Assembly (NCBI RefSeq): GCF_000006565.2
Contig: NC_031480.1
Coordinates: forward strand, 2,172,856 to 2,236,855
Source of the DNA: Toxoplasma gondii ME49
Lineage: Eukaryota; Apicomplexa; Conoidasida; Eucoccidiorida; Sarcocystidae
Length of the DNA stretch: 64,000 nucleotides
Direction: 5' to 3'
Positions 23,501 to 35,109 of the stretch are shown here, in pieces. The notes under the pieces are model-generated. The model had not been told where the DNA came from. It saw only the letters and a list, made by a program, of their open reading frames with translations, and did no database searches. Every line of letters starts with the position of its first letter. Positions within the stretch are counted from its first letter, which is position 1. The translations under genes and the position numbers were made by a program.

Positions 23501-24383
23501 AGATAATATCGTATGCTCTTCCGAATGCATAGAATCGAGATCCTCGATGAAGCGGGAGTTGCCCTGCGCATGCGCCGGAACCGCTGTCAACACGCATGCA
23601 CTGGACAACCGTGACTCTCGCGACCGTACGCCAAAGTGAGGACCTCAAAAAACATGGGTCTCAAACAGACGAGCTTCTAACCTTTGAGGGCTGCGATATC
23701 AAGCAACCTGGCTCCCTCACCGTTTCGTATCAACCACGTTATATGCACGAATACACGCAGATGCACCTATAGAAATATATATATATATATACTGATATCC
23801 TTATGTAAATAAAACAAGAAAGAACATGGAGCAGCAGTTGAAAAAAGTACGGATGCAGACGATTCCGTATAGGAATGCCGAAAAGTCTGTAGAACGCATG
23901 CACATTTGTAGACAGTCTCAAGGTGTATGTGCTTACGGAGCAGTGGTGGGCTCTTTCGGGTCGTAGCCCCTGTGCGCAGTGAGTGCACGTTGTGGCATAT
24001 CCAGGGTGAAAGTCCCGAATCCGGAACGCACGAGATCGAGGTGCCTCCTCATCTGTTCTCGCGCTCTGCACCCCGCCCTCGCCGACAGATCCATCCGGTT
24101 TTATGTAGGGAATCTTCTTTGCAGTCGCTTCGGCGCGCCACGCTTCGCTGACTTCCCCAGGGTCTCTCAGAGCGCAAGCATAGAAGCACCAGAGGGCGAG
24201 GAGCCATAGCGCCGCAGCGCAGCTGCCAAGAACAGCCGCGAGTGGGACATTGTTGTCACGTTCAACGAGTTGTAAGTGGAGGTAAATGTACACGTAGGTG
24301 ATCCAGGCAAAGAGGAAAAGCCCCGTGACTATGACAAGGGGAATCAGCGACAGCCCCCTGACGGCGCGGCTCGTCGCGTACAT
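19976..24383 (-). CDS. DHHC-type protein S-acyltransferase (palmitoyltransferase)
   Basis: Seven minus-strand exons: 23937-24383, 23198-23368, 22599-22641, 22015-22130, 21034-21141, 20749-20812 and 19976-20379. All phases agree, giving 450 residues. The start is the ATG at 24383. The frame stays open upstream past an acceptor-like TTTTGCAG, so an extra first exon is possible. Two membrane segments lie in exon 1 ([21 protein letters not shown] and [19 protein letters not shown], each part of a longer stretch). The zinc-binding CRD runs [17 protein letters not shown] into [15 protein letters not shown], placing the catalytic DHHC at 159-162. A third segment follows ([14 protein letters not shown]). 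A fourth, across exons 4-5, leads into the conserved TTIE at 273-276, then [17 protein letters not shown], the usual post-TTxE block. The tail (about 345-450) is acidic and low complexity. Role: S-palmitoylation at internal membranes; substrate unknown. Exons 3 and 4 are the least certain. Confidence 0.85.
20481..20514. repeat. (AT)n microsatellite in the last intron of the DHHC gene
   Basis: Alternating TATA/ATAC run inside the 20380-20748 intron. Confidence 0.9.
22270..22288. repeat. (AT)n microsatellite in a DHHC-gene intron
   Basis: Short pure AT run in the intron between exons 3 and 4. Confidence 0.85.
23777..23791. repeat. (AT)n microsatellite in the first intron of the DHHC gene
   Basis: Short AT run inside the 23369-23936 intron. 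Confidence 0.8.
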
Positions 24384-27300
24384 CGTTTTCACCGCAAGCA
24401 GACAGACACGCTCTGCAAAAGTGAGGTGGCAGGCTCAAGCTGCAGTTGGTGCCCAGAGAAACCCTCTGGCATGGTGCAAAAGGCGGACGCCCGAGAGGAA
24501 CGCCGCACACAGACTCCCCGAAACAGAGACAAGAAAAAGAATCAATACGGAGGAAGACGTTACAGTGGGGCCGACAGTACACACGATATGGGAGGTCGTG
24601 AAAAAGGATCTAAAGGGGAAGCACTTTACCCGCAGTGCGGCAAGAACTGAAACAGCCGCGCGAGTCGTGGGCACAGCACACACCGGGAAATGCAGACCTT
24701 CGTATTACGTTGATCATGAAACGTGCGTCGCAGGACTCTGATCCGGTAACGAAAGGCCTTCAAAGTCCGGGCCAGTAGTCTAAGTCGCAGAAGACACTGT
24801 CTAGAACAACGTCATAAATGCTCCTTTGATTCACGACCAACAACCGAACCTCCGTTTAAGCGTCCAGAAAATCCATCGACAGTGATATCGCAAAAAAACT
24901 CCAGTGACGGTTTCACCTGATTCCCGTTGGCTCTTCGACCGCAGAGTGCTGAACGAGCCACACGCCGACACGCGCGGCCAAGGGAAACGACTGTTAGCAG
25001 AAGCCTTCCCGGATCCAACTGTTGACGCTTACTAGAAAGGTCTTTTGGCAATATGGAAACGCTGTCTATATTTCTGTGGACTCTTGAGCGTCTCTCGTCT
25101 GTTCACAAAACAGGGGGACTCAAACCGCATAGCCGGGGGGTTCGCTGGACCGCCAACAGAAGGCGAAAATCGTTGTTCAGAAGGAAACGAGAGAGCGAAA
25201 ACGAGCGAGAAAAGCAACGCAGATCTAAAGGTAACAACAAACTCCTCCACACAAATTACAAAAACTCCGTCGCGGAAGGGTTTTGGACTTCGACGCGAGA
25301 TGACGAGGGAGCTGAACACTCTCACGAGACGTGGTGCTGGTAATGGTGCGTCGAGACCGGAGAAGCAAGCCTAATTACACTGGAATGTGTGTGAGTTCTT
25401 ATTCAGTGGGGTACTTGGGAACGATGGACGCTGGCATCAGCAACTGATAAACCTGACACGAACTATATTTCATGTTCCCATTAACAGGGTCGCGCGTCGA
25501 CTCAGCGGCGTGTGGTTCCTAACTTCATCACAGGGAAACGGAGACCTGAGACAAAAAACGCCGCCGGAAGCGCACCAGAAAACCCGCAGAACTGGAAACT
25601 TTTCGGAAGTACCAAAACTTGTGATAGAGACGAGTCTTGTTGAGCGAACGCTCGATACTAGCGCCTAGCGAAAAGAGACCCCAATGGCAGGGCCGAGTCA
25701 AGCATTCCTTCCATTCAGCGCTTTCTGTGAAACAGTCTCCAGTAAGGTCTTGAAAATCGGTTAAAAGGACATAAATATCTGCCCCTCGTTTGCAATTTCA
25801 TTCTCATTCAGCAATTTAGCAGATCGCCGGCATCTCGGCCGGCCATGTGCCTCGCAGCTTGCACGGTTCCCATGGCTCAGCAAGCTGACACATCTGCGCT
25901 ATGTCTCTCGTGATTTTTCCCCATCTGCATTTCCGGTCAATTCTCAACCCTTCAAATAAGTAAGTAGATGGCTTCCCTGGAAACACTGCAAGGGCCTGTC
26001 AACAAAAGACAAAAGGGTTCAAGGGTTCCGCAGAGAGTTCCGCAGGATTCGGCAAAAGACACGGGAAAAACCAAGGGTGCAAAAGCTCACTATACTGAGG
26101 CCGGCTAATAGACGAAACTACATGGAAATGCCAACGCTTGCACCAGGGGAAAGAGTGGCAAGCCCGTCTCGAACATGTTTTTCTCCTGTTTCGATCAGCG
26201 ATCTGTTTCAAGCTATAAAAAGCACACGTCGCTCTCAGTCCTTGTGAAGGGAGCGCTCCTGTTCGTTCCAGAGAAACGCTGCACTGCAGTTCCTGTAAAC
26301 AGTGTGTGGCGATCCGCGAAACGGTACTGCCTGTACATTTTGAAAACTAGTGTATCTGGGGTTCTTGGGGGGAAATCAGCCTCTCATACCGTTACTAGAG
26401 AATCTCTATGTTTACCGTCGGTGACGGAAATCTCCGTACTAGTGAACGTATCTACTCCTGGGTCATGCCGCTACTGCCACGAAAGCTGGTAAAACCCTAG
26501 TACGAAAGATAGCTATGTATTCAACCACACCGGTGCCTTTTAGAGATCTCGGCTTCTCTGTGCGATACGAGAGAGCGTGCCGATGTTTCGTGAGCGCAGA
26601 AGAACGGGAACGTCCGCCGAAGCTGCGGAAAGCGATGCGGACCTAAGTAGAACACTCAGTGGGGGGCCGGGGTGGCACGCGTGTTGGTGGCGCGTTTGTT
26701 GCGCATTTTTGAAAATGCTGAAGGGTGCCCGTCAACGCGGAGGCTTTTTCGTCCCTCTATCGCTCATTACTACTCTATCATGCATTTTTTGTCACAGCTC
26801 GTGTCCTCTTCGCGGCTCCTCTATCCCTTGCAGACACGTCCTTCTGCTCTAGTGTTGACACTTCCACATGTCTGATGCGGACGTGAGCGTGTCGAACGGG
26901 GGTATTTGCGCAGACCACACTGCGCTGTGCTTTGCTCGCCTAGGTCAACGCGCTACTTTCGCTTACCGGCCCGAGCGGTGGCTGTTACTTTCAAAGTGTG
27001 ATGGTTTTTCGAAAGGCGTCGCGTCTGTTGTCTCCGTTCCAGTGTGTTCACCCAGCGTTTGGGATAGGAACACGAACGTAGTTCTCCATACCCCAGCCTT
27101 TCCGAGAGCCGGTAAGCGCCGCTGCGGGGAGTTTTCCTGAGCGTATGTGGTTTTGAGCGTTCCACACATGTGGTGCGAGTTTTCTCCTTGCGTTTTTTCG
27201 ACCTTTTTCTTCCAATGAGTTGGCCGCAGCCTTTCGGATCCGCTAAAACCAGCCGACAATTGCGCAGAAGGTTCTACCGTCTGGCGGTGCAGTGTGCAAG

Positions 27301-27638
27301 CGTATGATTATAAACGACTACCGTCGAGTTTTCTCCGTCCGACCCGTTCGGCCTGCGCGTCAGAAAAACGTTTCCATTCCCTAATCGTCAATAGGACATT
27401 TCACAAGTCCAAACTTCTCCGTGCTGCCGGCTTCCAGTCCGTTCCCCGGAGTTAGACAACACGAGACATCGTTCCTCGTTTCTCTGTGCGCACCGGATTT
27501 TTCGCGGGAAACGTTAATTATTCCAGGTGTTTTTGCTTGTCCCCGTTTGTTCATGTCTCGGCGCTCCCGCGTTCTTCATTAAGTTGTCCGTCCGCTCCGT
27601 CGGTAATCCACTCTCGGTATTAGTCACCTCTCGCAGAC
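24384..27638. other. Divergent intergenic region between DHHC and KH genes
   Basis: Upstream of both neighbours, so it should carry both promoters and leaders. Frames here are short and unconvincing. The stretch from about 26.5 to 27.6 kb is pyrimidine-rich on the plus strand like a leader. TCTCGCAG lies 3 bases before the KH start codon and could be a 3' splice site of a 5'-UTR intron. Confidence 0.5.
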
Positions 27639-28877
27639 ATGGAGACTTCGTCCACGCCTTCGACCAAGCGCTCGGCTTTCCAGGGCCCGTGCTATTTGAA
27701 AATGATCGTGAACAACGTAGCGGCCGGTGCGATCATTGGAAAGAACGGCATCGCAATTGCAGCGATGGAGCAGCAGACCGGCTGCGCGCTGAAGCTCTCG
27801 CCCCTCAACGCGTTCTACCCTGGCACCCAGGACCGCGTGCTCGTGATGAGCGGCGAGCAGGAGCAGGTGAACAACGCGCTCGTGTTGATTCTCGGGAAAA
27901 TCAAGGAAACGGTCACGTCTCATTTCGGGACCTCCGGGACTCAGAGCGGTGCGCAGGCAGGTTCCACGGGGAGCGGCTCTCCGGAGCTGGCCCGCCAGGC
28001 CTTTGGCAGCGACGCCGCAGCTCAGCACAAGATCACCTGTCGCCTCGCCGTTCCCCGCTCTGCGGTGTCCACCATCATCGGGAAAGGCGGCCAGCAGATT
28101 CGCGAGCTCCAAGACACCACCGGTGCGCGTGTCCAGGTGTCGAGTCGCGAGGAAGGTCTTGCGGAGCGCATGATCACCATCTCCGGTGTCCTGGAGCAAG
28201 TCCGGGCGGCGGCGCTCGGCATCGCGTCCTGCATCCAGTCTGACCCGTACTTGCGGGATCACATGCATGTGGTCTACAAGCCTGGCGCTCCGGGGGGGGG
28301 CGCGACCCTGGGGGCAGCTCCAGGGGGCCTTGGGGGCGCCCTTGGCGGCCCCGGGTACTGCGTCGTTCCCAATGTGTACGGCAACGCGCCGTACGGAGGC
28401 GGAGGTCACTTGTACGGCCACGGGGCAGCGGGCCACTCGGCCGCCGCGGACGCGCTGAGTCTCCAGTGCGAGATCTCCCTCCAGGTCCCGGATCAATCGA
28501 TCGGCGCTGTGATTGGCCGGAACGGCGCGTGCGTGACGGAAGTCATCAACGCCACGGGCGCCCGCGTCCAGATCAGCCAGAAGGGGGACTTGGTGCCTGG
28601 GACGAATGACCGGAAAATCGTCCTGTCCGGCACGGTCGGCGCTGTGCACAGCGCGCATCTCCTGCTGCTCCAGAGAATCCACGCCGTGCAAGACGGAGCG
28701 GGTGGCAAACACTCCGCGGCAGGTCCAGTCTCTGTACAGGGCGGCCCCAGTGCTGCTTCCTCGGGGAACGGCATGGGAGCCGCTGGGGGCCCACTGGAGC
28801 TGCACAGCGCTGTGCAGCAGCCCCACGGACTGCAGGGCAACCTCCACTATCTTCACTCGGGGGGCTACGGCTATTGA
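27639..28877 (+). CDS. Triple KH-domain RNA-binding protein (PCBP/Nova-like)
   Basis: Single uninterrupted frame of 412 residues from an ATG at 27639 (gcagacATGGAG). Three KH domains are visible, each with the RNA-binding GxxG loop: KH1 about 17-92 with GKNG at 34-37, KH2 about 129-205 with GKGG at 148-151, and KH3 about 275-350 with GRNG at 293-296. KH2 and KH3 are separated by a Gly-rich linker (about 213-260), and the tail is Gly/Ser/His-rich, ending GGYGY. This domain order is that of the poly(C)-binding/Nova family of type I KH proteins, which act in splicing, mRNA stability or translation. The target RNA here is unknown. A 558-codon frame on the opposite strand is a shadow of the strong codon bias. 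Confidence 0.92.
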   Translation: METSSTPSTKRSAFQGPCYLKMIVNNVAAGAIIGKNGIAIAAMEQQTGCALKLSPLNAFYPGTQDRVLVMSGEQEQVNNALVLILGKIKETVTSHFGTSGTQSGAQAGSTGSGSPELARQAFGSDAAAQHKITCRLAVPRSAVSTIIGKGGQQIRELQDTTGARVQVSSREEGLAERMITISGVLEQVRAAALGIASCIQSDPYLRDHMHVVYKPGAPGGGATLGAAPGGLGGALGGPGYCVVPNVYGNAPYGGGGHLYGHGAAGHSAAADALSLQCEISLQVPDQSIGAVIGRNGACVTEVINATGARVQISQKGDLVPGTNDRKIVLSGTVGAVHSAHLLLLQRIHAVQDGAGGKHSAAGPVSVQGGPSAASSGNGMGAAGGPLELHSAVQQPHGLQGNLHYLHSGGYGY

Positions 28878-31649
28878 GGCGGAACACAGGAAACGCAGTT
28901 CAAAGTAGTTGTGGACGGGAACAAAGCTGTAGAAAAAAAAAGAGTCCCTCGGGGGTGAGAGCCGGCGCGGCGCGTATGTGTGTGTCGCGCGGCACGCTGT
29001 CGGCGGCCAACCCGGCGTTGCACGCACTGTTTCAGTCCAACATTTGAACGGCAGCAGTGCCGCAGCACGCAGCAGCCGCATGCGCGAGTAGATATTTGGT
29101 GAGAGGCAGCAGACAGTTTCCGTATACACCTGTGTTTTGTGGTTGAGTGGCGCCTGCAGTCCAGCGTCGGCCTGCAAGTGTGCAGGCAGGTCGTCCGGAG
29201 GAAGGAATGTCAAGGGAGTTTGTAACAGAGGTGGCATGAGAGGTTTTTCGTGTGGATAACACTGGGCTATGGAAAGATGTCTCCAGCTAGAAATGTCCAT
29301 TGGGGTTCAAGCGCCCCTCTTACCTTCCAGGCTTGCTCCGAACAGCGCTCTGGACAGCTATCCGGTAGACTCTGTCTGGATGAGGGAATAGAGTGTATGC
29401 AAATAAATATGTGTTTCTGGGTGTACATTGTGGTTGTCGGCTGTGACGGAGAATAAAGCAAGAGCTGTGCACGTGCGAAAATTGGAGTCTCCTTGGGTTG
29501 ACCGACAGTTGTTGCTGGTGCACGTAGTTAGCCTTGTTTCGCTTTGCAGCGATTTGTCACGCTGATTCGAGCAACGTCAGTGCATCTGGACTGGACAGTT
29601 CAGACACGTAGGACCAATGATGTCCGCGACAACACTGAGCTGCTCTCTGGCATGCTGTGCCGCCTATCGATATCAGCATGCGGTCAAACAAGTCAATGGA
29701 GAAGCGATTGTGTGCAACCCTGCACACCGGAAAAGGTCGCTCTCTTTGCCGACTTAAATATCTGTGCATTCATTAACGACCTTGTATGCATGCTTCGCGG
29801 AACTTGCTAGGGACAGTGCGTGCCGCGCTGTATGGCTTCTGTCATGTATACATACATGTGCGCACAATCAGTCGACGATTTGTGAATGCACCTTGTCTGT
29901 TCGCGGTGATGGGGCGGCTGCAGGATTCTAGTCATTCCAAATGTATGATTTTGAGGCGCTCGATGTCGCTTTGCGTTGGGCTATGTTTTTCGTGAATTTT
30001 AAGGGTTCGGCTCTTTCGGCACTCCAGTACTAGTGCCGATACCAACGCAGCATGGAGTAACCATCCCCCCTCTTTATTGAAATTTCACCGGATGTGGCTG
30101 TCGGTTCAGAGATACGAGCATAACGAAAGACTCTGGTAGCCGGCGTACACAGGTCGTCTAGCTCATCACAACATAACGTACAGCTTGCAGCTCTCGTCTT
30201 CTTGTGTCAGCCTCCTCCGGAGCAAGGCTTGAGCGCGAACGGGAAAGTGCCAAATACGACGCGAGTTCCGTTTCATCAGATTGTCCTCTGTTATGCTCTA
30301 TCGGTTCTTTCGCTGCTGCACAAACGAGCGTAACGATTGCTGAGATTGAAGAAATTTTGTACAGTGGCGTGCTCGGTGCCAGGGTTCTTCGCGATCAGAT
30401 CCAGAAATGTTGCGAATCGTTTGCACCGAGGGAATTATCCCTGTGTCCAGTTCGTGGTCGAGCAGATTCCAGATGTATGGCTGCATGCACATGAATGTTA
30501 ACTGCAGCAACATATACTTGCGCAGAGTCACGGATGCGGTGTGGAACTGGCGACGTGCAAGCGAAGGTGCAGAGGCGCCGGTTGGCAAATAAGAACTATG
30601 GGTTGCGGGTGGTGGATAGCGACAAGAAGTGTTGTATGTTTGCCGGGCACACTCGCCTCTACCACAAAGGCGGAAAGGTGGGAGTGTACAGTCTCACGTG
30701 GTCTTGCCTTCCGTCGTTCGTCGGGCCCCTATTCAGTGAGCTCAGGGGTCTCGTGAACCATGCCACCAGGTTCATCCCTTTACGTTTGGTGCTAACAAGT
30801 GATAAATGGACGCACAAACTTTGTGTGTTACCGGCTTTGAAGAGCAAGCATGTGTTCGATGCTCACAGACTTCTGCTGCATCTTCGATATACGCCTGTCA
30901 TATCTGGACCCTTCCCATCTCGAAGTTTCTCAAAAAAGGCAGACCCTTCACGAAAGAGGTGCAGTCCGATAAACTCTTACAGTATCAAACCTGCCACAAC
31001 GTTGAACGCACTTGTACATGCAACATAAATAAGATACGACTCGCATACGAGTATGCTCAGCACTGTAGAAGGTGGCTGCTGGTCCTGTTACAGCGGTGTT
31101 CGGTCATAACACCAGATATCTGCAGCTTTATTTCCCATACATGGTGTCGACTAAATCTAGAGATCAGCAGTTGTGTTTGTTGCTGTAAATCACCCCCCTT
31201 GTCCCACTAAGTGTCTCTAACAGCCTGAACGACAAACATAGTGGTAGGACATGCAGGCTCCTGTGAAACAGCATGTACTCGAACAACGATGCTGTTAGCA
31301 GACCAGCAACGAATGTGACGACAACAGTTCCAATTGCGACCTTCCGTGGAGATGGGACTTCGGTTTTTCTCGTTCTAACTATTATAAAAACGGAGTTGCT
31401 CACGAACAACATCCCTATTGTCGGGATAAATCTTCAGCAGTTGCAGTCCCGTACGATGTGATACAAAGGCACTTCGGAAGGGCATGCCGCAGGCGATTTG
31501 GAAAACAACAGTCTACGCTTCTCTTCGAAATGGCCGCCACTAGGTTTTACCGTGATATCTTCATTCCAGACAGTACCACCATGCAAGTAAAAACGTGTGA
31601 AAAAATGTAGGCTACATGCGTACATACACACCTAAGTGGACGGAGCCGA
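28878..31649. other. Convergent intergenic region between KH and peroxiredoxin genes
   Basis: Holds the 3' UTRs of both neighbours. On the minus strand, 31167-31412 encodes an 82-residue frame with one hydrophobic segment (VAIGTVVVTFVAGLLTASLF). Just upstream, 31434-31631 is another short minus frame. Both fall in the likely 3' UTR of the peroxiredoxin transcript, and neither has family resemblance, so they are not called genes. The rest shows nothing. Confidence 0.45.
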
Positions 31650-32240
31650 TTACTTGCTTCCGAGATACTCCTTAACTCCCTCGGCAGTGGGTTTCATGGC
31701 TTTGTCCCCCTTTTTCCAGTTGGCTGGGCAGACTTCTCCATACTGTTCAACGTGCTGAAGAGCGTCCAACATGCGAAGGGCTTCATCTGCGCTTCGGCCC
31801 AGAGGCAGGTTGTTGATAACGCAGTGTTGCAGCACACCTTCCTTGTCGATCAAGAACAGGCCACGGAAGGCCATGCCTTCAGGGTGCAGAACGCCGTAAT
31901 CTTCTGCCATTTTATGCGAGACATCGGCGAGCAACGGGAAGGAAATCTTTCCGATACCACCATCCTTCAATTCCACGTTTCTCCAGGCGTTGTGCACGAA
32001 CTTGCTGTCGACAGAGACGCCGAGGAGCTGGCACCCGCGTTTCTCGAACTCGCCATGCAAACGGTGGAAGGCCAGGATCTCTGAAGGGCACACAAAGGTG
32101 AAATCGAAGGGGTAAAAGAAGAGAACGACGTACTTCTTTCCTTTGAACTGAGAGAGCGAGATTTTTCCAAAGCTTCCATCCGCCATCACAGCTTCTGCCT
32201 CAAAGGCAGGTGCTGGCTGAGACACCATCGGGGCCGGCAT
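31650..32240 (-). CDS. Typical 2-Cys peroxiredoxin (thioredoxin peroxidase)
   Basis: 196 residues, single exon, ATG at 32240 (MPAPMVSQ). The frame is open further upstream to about 32444 but without any ATG, so a longer product is unlikely. Peroxidatic Cys51 sits in FYPFDFTFVCPSE, with the P/T/C active-site pattern (P44, T48, C51). Resolving Cys171 sits in GEVCPANW. A conserved Arg lies in the NAWRN block. Role: reduction of H2O2 and peroxynitrite, with electrons supplied by thioredoxin; no targeting signal is present, so probably cytosolic. The GGIGKI stretch matches the GGLG feature of oxidation-sensitive enzymes. The C terminus ends EYLGSK and lacks the YF motif that usually accompanies it. 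Length and sequence style are those of the coccidian cytosolic Prx. Confidence 0.96.
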   Translation of the reverse strand: MPAPMVSQPAPAFEAEAVMADGSFGKISLSQFKGKKYVVLFFYPFDFTFVCPSEILAFHRLHGEFEKRGCQLLGVSVDSKFVHNAWRNVELKDGGIGKISFPLLADVSHKMAEDYGVLHPEGMAFRGLFLIDKEGVLQHCVINNLPLGRSADEALRMLDALQHVEQYGEVCPANWKKGDKAMKPTAEGVKEYLGSK

Positions 32241-34575
32241 TTTGCAGAAGATGGGAAAATTTTGGTTTTCACGGGTATGTCGCGCGAAATGGAGAGAAAG
32301 AACGTTTTCCCAAGCGACGCGAGTGGGGGAGAGTTGCGTGCAGCGGCAAAAAACAAGAAAGAAGGAAGTCACTGTCAAAGGGCGCCTGCAGCTAGTGCCG
32401 CGCCCGTACTTTGTCAAAAGCGTGTGCAGTAGACCCCGCAACAATCAGACGAGCAAAGAGGGGTGGTGGGAGACGGGGAGTTGTACCCCCCCGGCGTCAG
32501 ACATTGCCGGAGAACCCAGACGTGACCTTTAAGAGAGACACAATCGAAGATGGTTTTTTGGGCTCCTGAGTGTCTCTCAAAAATAGCGGAGTGCTTGTAC
32601 CATAATTTACATCAATGCATTACCAAGGGAGGAGTCGTTAAATAAGGACGCCAGATAGCGGGGGAAGTAGCTTCTGATAAGGCATACCGTACAAAAGCGG
32701 ACATCTTTTCTAAGCGGCAATAAGATATGGCGCCGCAGTTTGACAACCGCAATCTTCGGAGACAAATTGGACAAGGTCTGGGATCGCTTTCTCTCGAGGC
32801 TAATCGAAGCTCAATACTTTAGCCACACGGTACGCGTTCATCAGTAGGACACGGCTGCGTAGAAAATTCACCGTGTCTGGATGAGGAAGGCGGAAGACCC
32901 TGGATGTACCGGCGCCTTCATCCAACCCGTCGCCGAGCGGTAAGCAAACCCATATGCAAATCAATCCCGAAACCGGCACGTGCATTGCCTATCGTATGAT
33001 GGACTAACCTCCGAGGGAGTCCCGTACATGCAGAACTAGTGCTTTGGAGCACAGACACAAGGTACGACTCGGAGGAATCGTGGCATCGCAAGAGACATCC
33101 TTCTGTACAACGCGTAACATTTTTAGCAATGGATTAGCGTTGTGATTCGTGGGCCCAGAACAGAATGAAGAACATTCCAGTAATGTACCTCATTTGCAAG
33201 GCTTATGAAACGGTGCGCACGGGCCCTATTCAGCTGCCTTTGCAACTTCTGTGTTTTTTACTCTGGACAATGCATCTAAAGCCCTGCGGCAAAACATGGC
33301 CGTACGCGTGCTGTCCGTCGCATTTGACAGAGGCCTGACCCAAACTGGTTTCGACTACTACACTGTAGATTCCCTTATACTTGTGGCTGGAACATGGAAA
33401 TGAGCGTGATTCCTCGAGGCCGTCCTCCTTAGCATTCTTCTCCATAAACACTCCGCGTCTTGCCAGCAGCCACGATTCAAAAGGATACCGGATGGGAATG
33501 TTCAGTTACAGAGAACTGGGGTCCACGAATTCAGACCGCCCTTCCGTCAGTGATTTTCGTGACACAATACTGACACAGAAATACCGGGCGCGAGTTAGCT
33601 TAGCGCACTGTGTTACAACACAAGCAGGAAATAGAGAAGTACAACCAGGAGCCAAGCCTGACCCCCACAATGAGTAGCCCCGCTCCCAGCTTACTGGGTC
33701 TTGAGTTTTGTCAGTTCCGTTCCCGAACATGTGTCGGTTTTCGTTCCACCTCTTGCTCTCACAAATGCCACGCAAGTTGCAGAAGACTGACATCGAGAGC
33801 CCTGTCACCGTGATACGACTTCCGACAGCAAAAATCCGATATTATGAATTTTCGAGAACATTTTAGCCAACAAAATTGCTTCAACTTCGCACACAAAAGT
33901 GTGCAGTCGTGAAACAGTATGGCCTTACACCCTTTTTCCATTCATGTGAGCCAAAAGCTGCTGTGTTGGGGCACTGAAATGACACCCATCGCTGCTACCA
34001 ATGTGTGAAGCTGCTGTCGAGACGGAATCTCTCCTCCGGCGGACTAAATCAATTTATTAGATACCCCTCGGGGCACGCATCCAACGCGTTTTTATCTGGG
34101 CATGCTTGCTCTAGTACAGTTGATAAACGTGTTGGGAGGCATCATCAGCACCCGCGACGCATTCTTATAACTTCGGCTCGACAGATCACAGTTGAAGCAC
34201 GGCGAATTATGCTTTGACTCATGGGTTCCACACATTACATTTGTAAAATCAGTGCATGCATCTTTAGATTCATTATGTGACCTTGCTTATCTTGCCTCAA
34301 GATGGCCTAACATTTAGACAGCACTTCAAAAGCGTATCCCGGCACACCACGCTTCCCCCCTAGAACCGATCACTTTAACAACGTGGAATATACACTCCAC
34401 GCGAAAGGCAACGCGTAGGCAGTGGGGGGTTCGAAATACCCCGTGAAGCTGAGAGAGCAACCGTGGACAATGCCACTTGTTTTCTGGACAGAAGCCTACA
34501 CTGTCCGTGTTCTGTTATCTGCACATGCCTGTAAATGCGTGTAGAAACTCTGCGGGGATGCTTGTGATGAGAAAG
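32241..34575. other. Intergenic region
   Basis: Immediately upstream of peroxiredoxin (promoter and leader expected within a few hundred bases) and downstream of the Cys-rich gene's stop. Only short, unconvincing frames. A GGGGTTCGAAATACCCC palindrome-like element near 34424-34440 resembles a T-arm but has no tRNA around it. Confidence 0.5.
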
Positions 34576-35074
34576 TTAGAACGGCTTGGACGTTTGTTCC
34601 TCTCCGGGTTGTTCGGTGTCCTCATCCACGATTACAAACTGGCGCAAATCGTCCCACAGAGCTTGTCGTTCTTCACCTTCCTGCAAAAGCGGTTGAATTA
34701 CTGAAAGGCCGCCATTTTCACACGGCTATTCAGATCCCCAAGATGAAGACATCTCAAGAACCAGAGGATTCCACGCGGTTACAGTGTCTTTTTGACCATC
34801 AGTCAACAGAGGCTGTACGGGCACGTATGCATTTACAGGTGAATAGCACGGATAGGTCTATTCACGCATAAATATATTCTAATTTTTCCTCATACACACA
34901 TAGGAAAGTATACTTGTCAACGAGCAGATACATATCAGTATCCCGAAGTGCGTGCCTCCTAAACTTAGTATTTATAAACACATATTTTGATACTACGGTC
35001 GTAGACTGTCGTTTGACTTACCCATTCAAAAAAAACTCACCAACTGGAATATGCAAATTTGTCTCCCGATATGT

Positions 35075-35109
<35 letters not shown>

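Noticed and set aside
27624..29300. 558-codon frame on the minus strand opposite the KH gene
   Set aside because: It lies over a clear three-KH gene whose strong codon bias removes antisense stops. It has no domains and no ATG-based gene structure.
32241..32444. N-terminal targeting extension of the peroxiredoxin
   Set aside because: The frame is open but has no ATG before 32240, and the 196-residue product matches the usual cytosolic length.
34424..34440. tRNA T-arm-like GGGGTTCGAAATACCCC
   Set aside because: No A-box, anticodon stem or acceptor stem is found at the right spacing.
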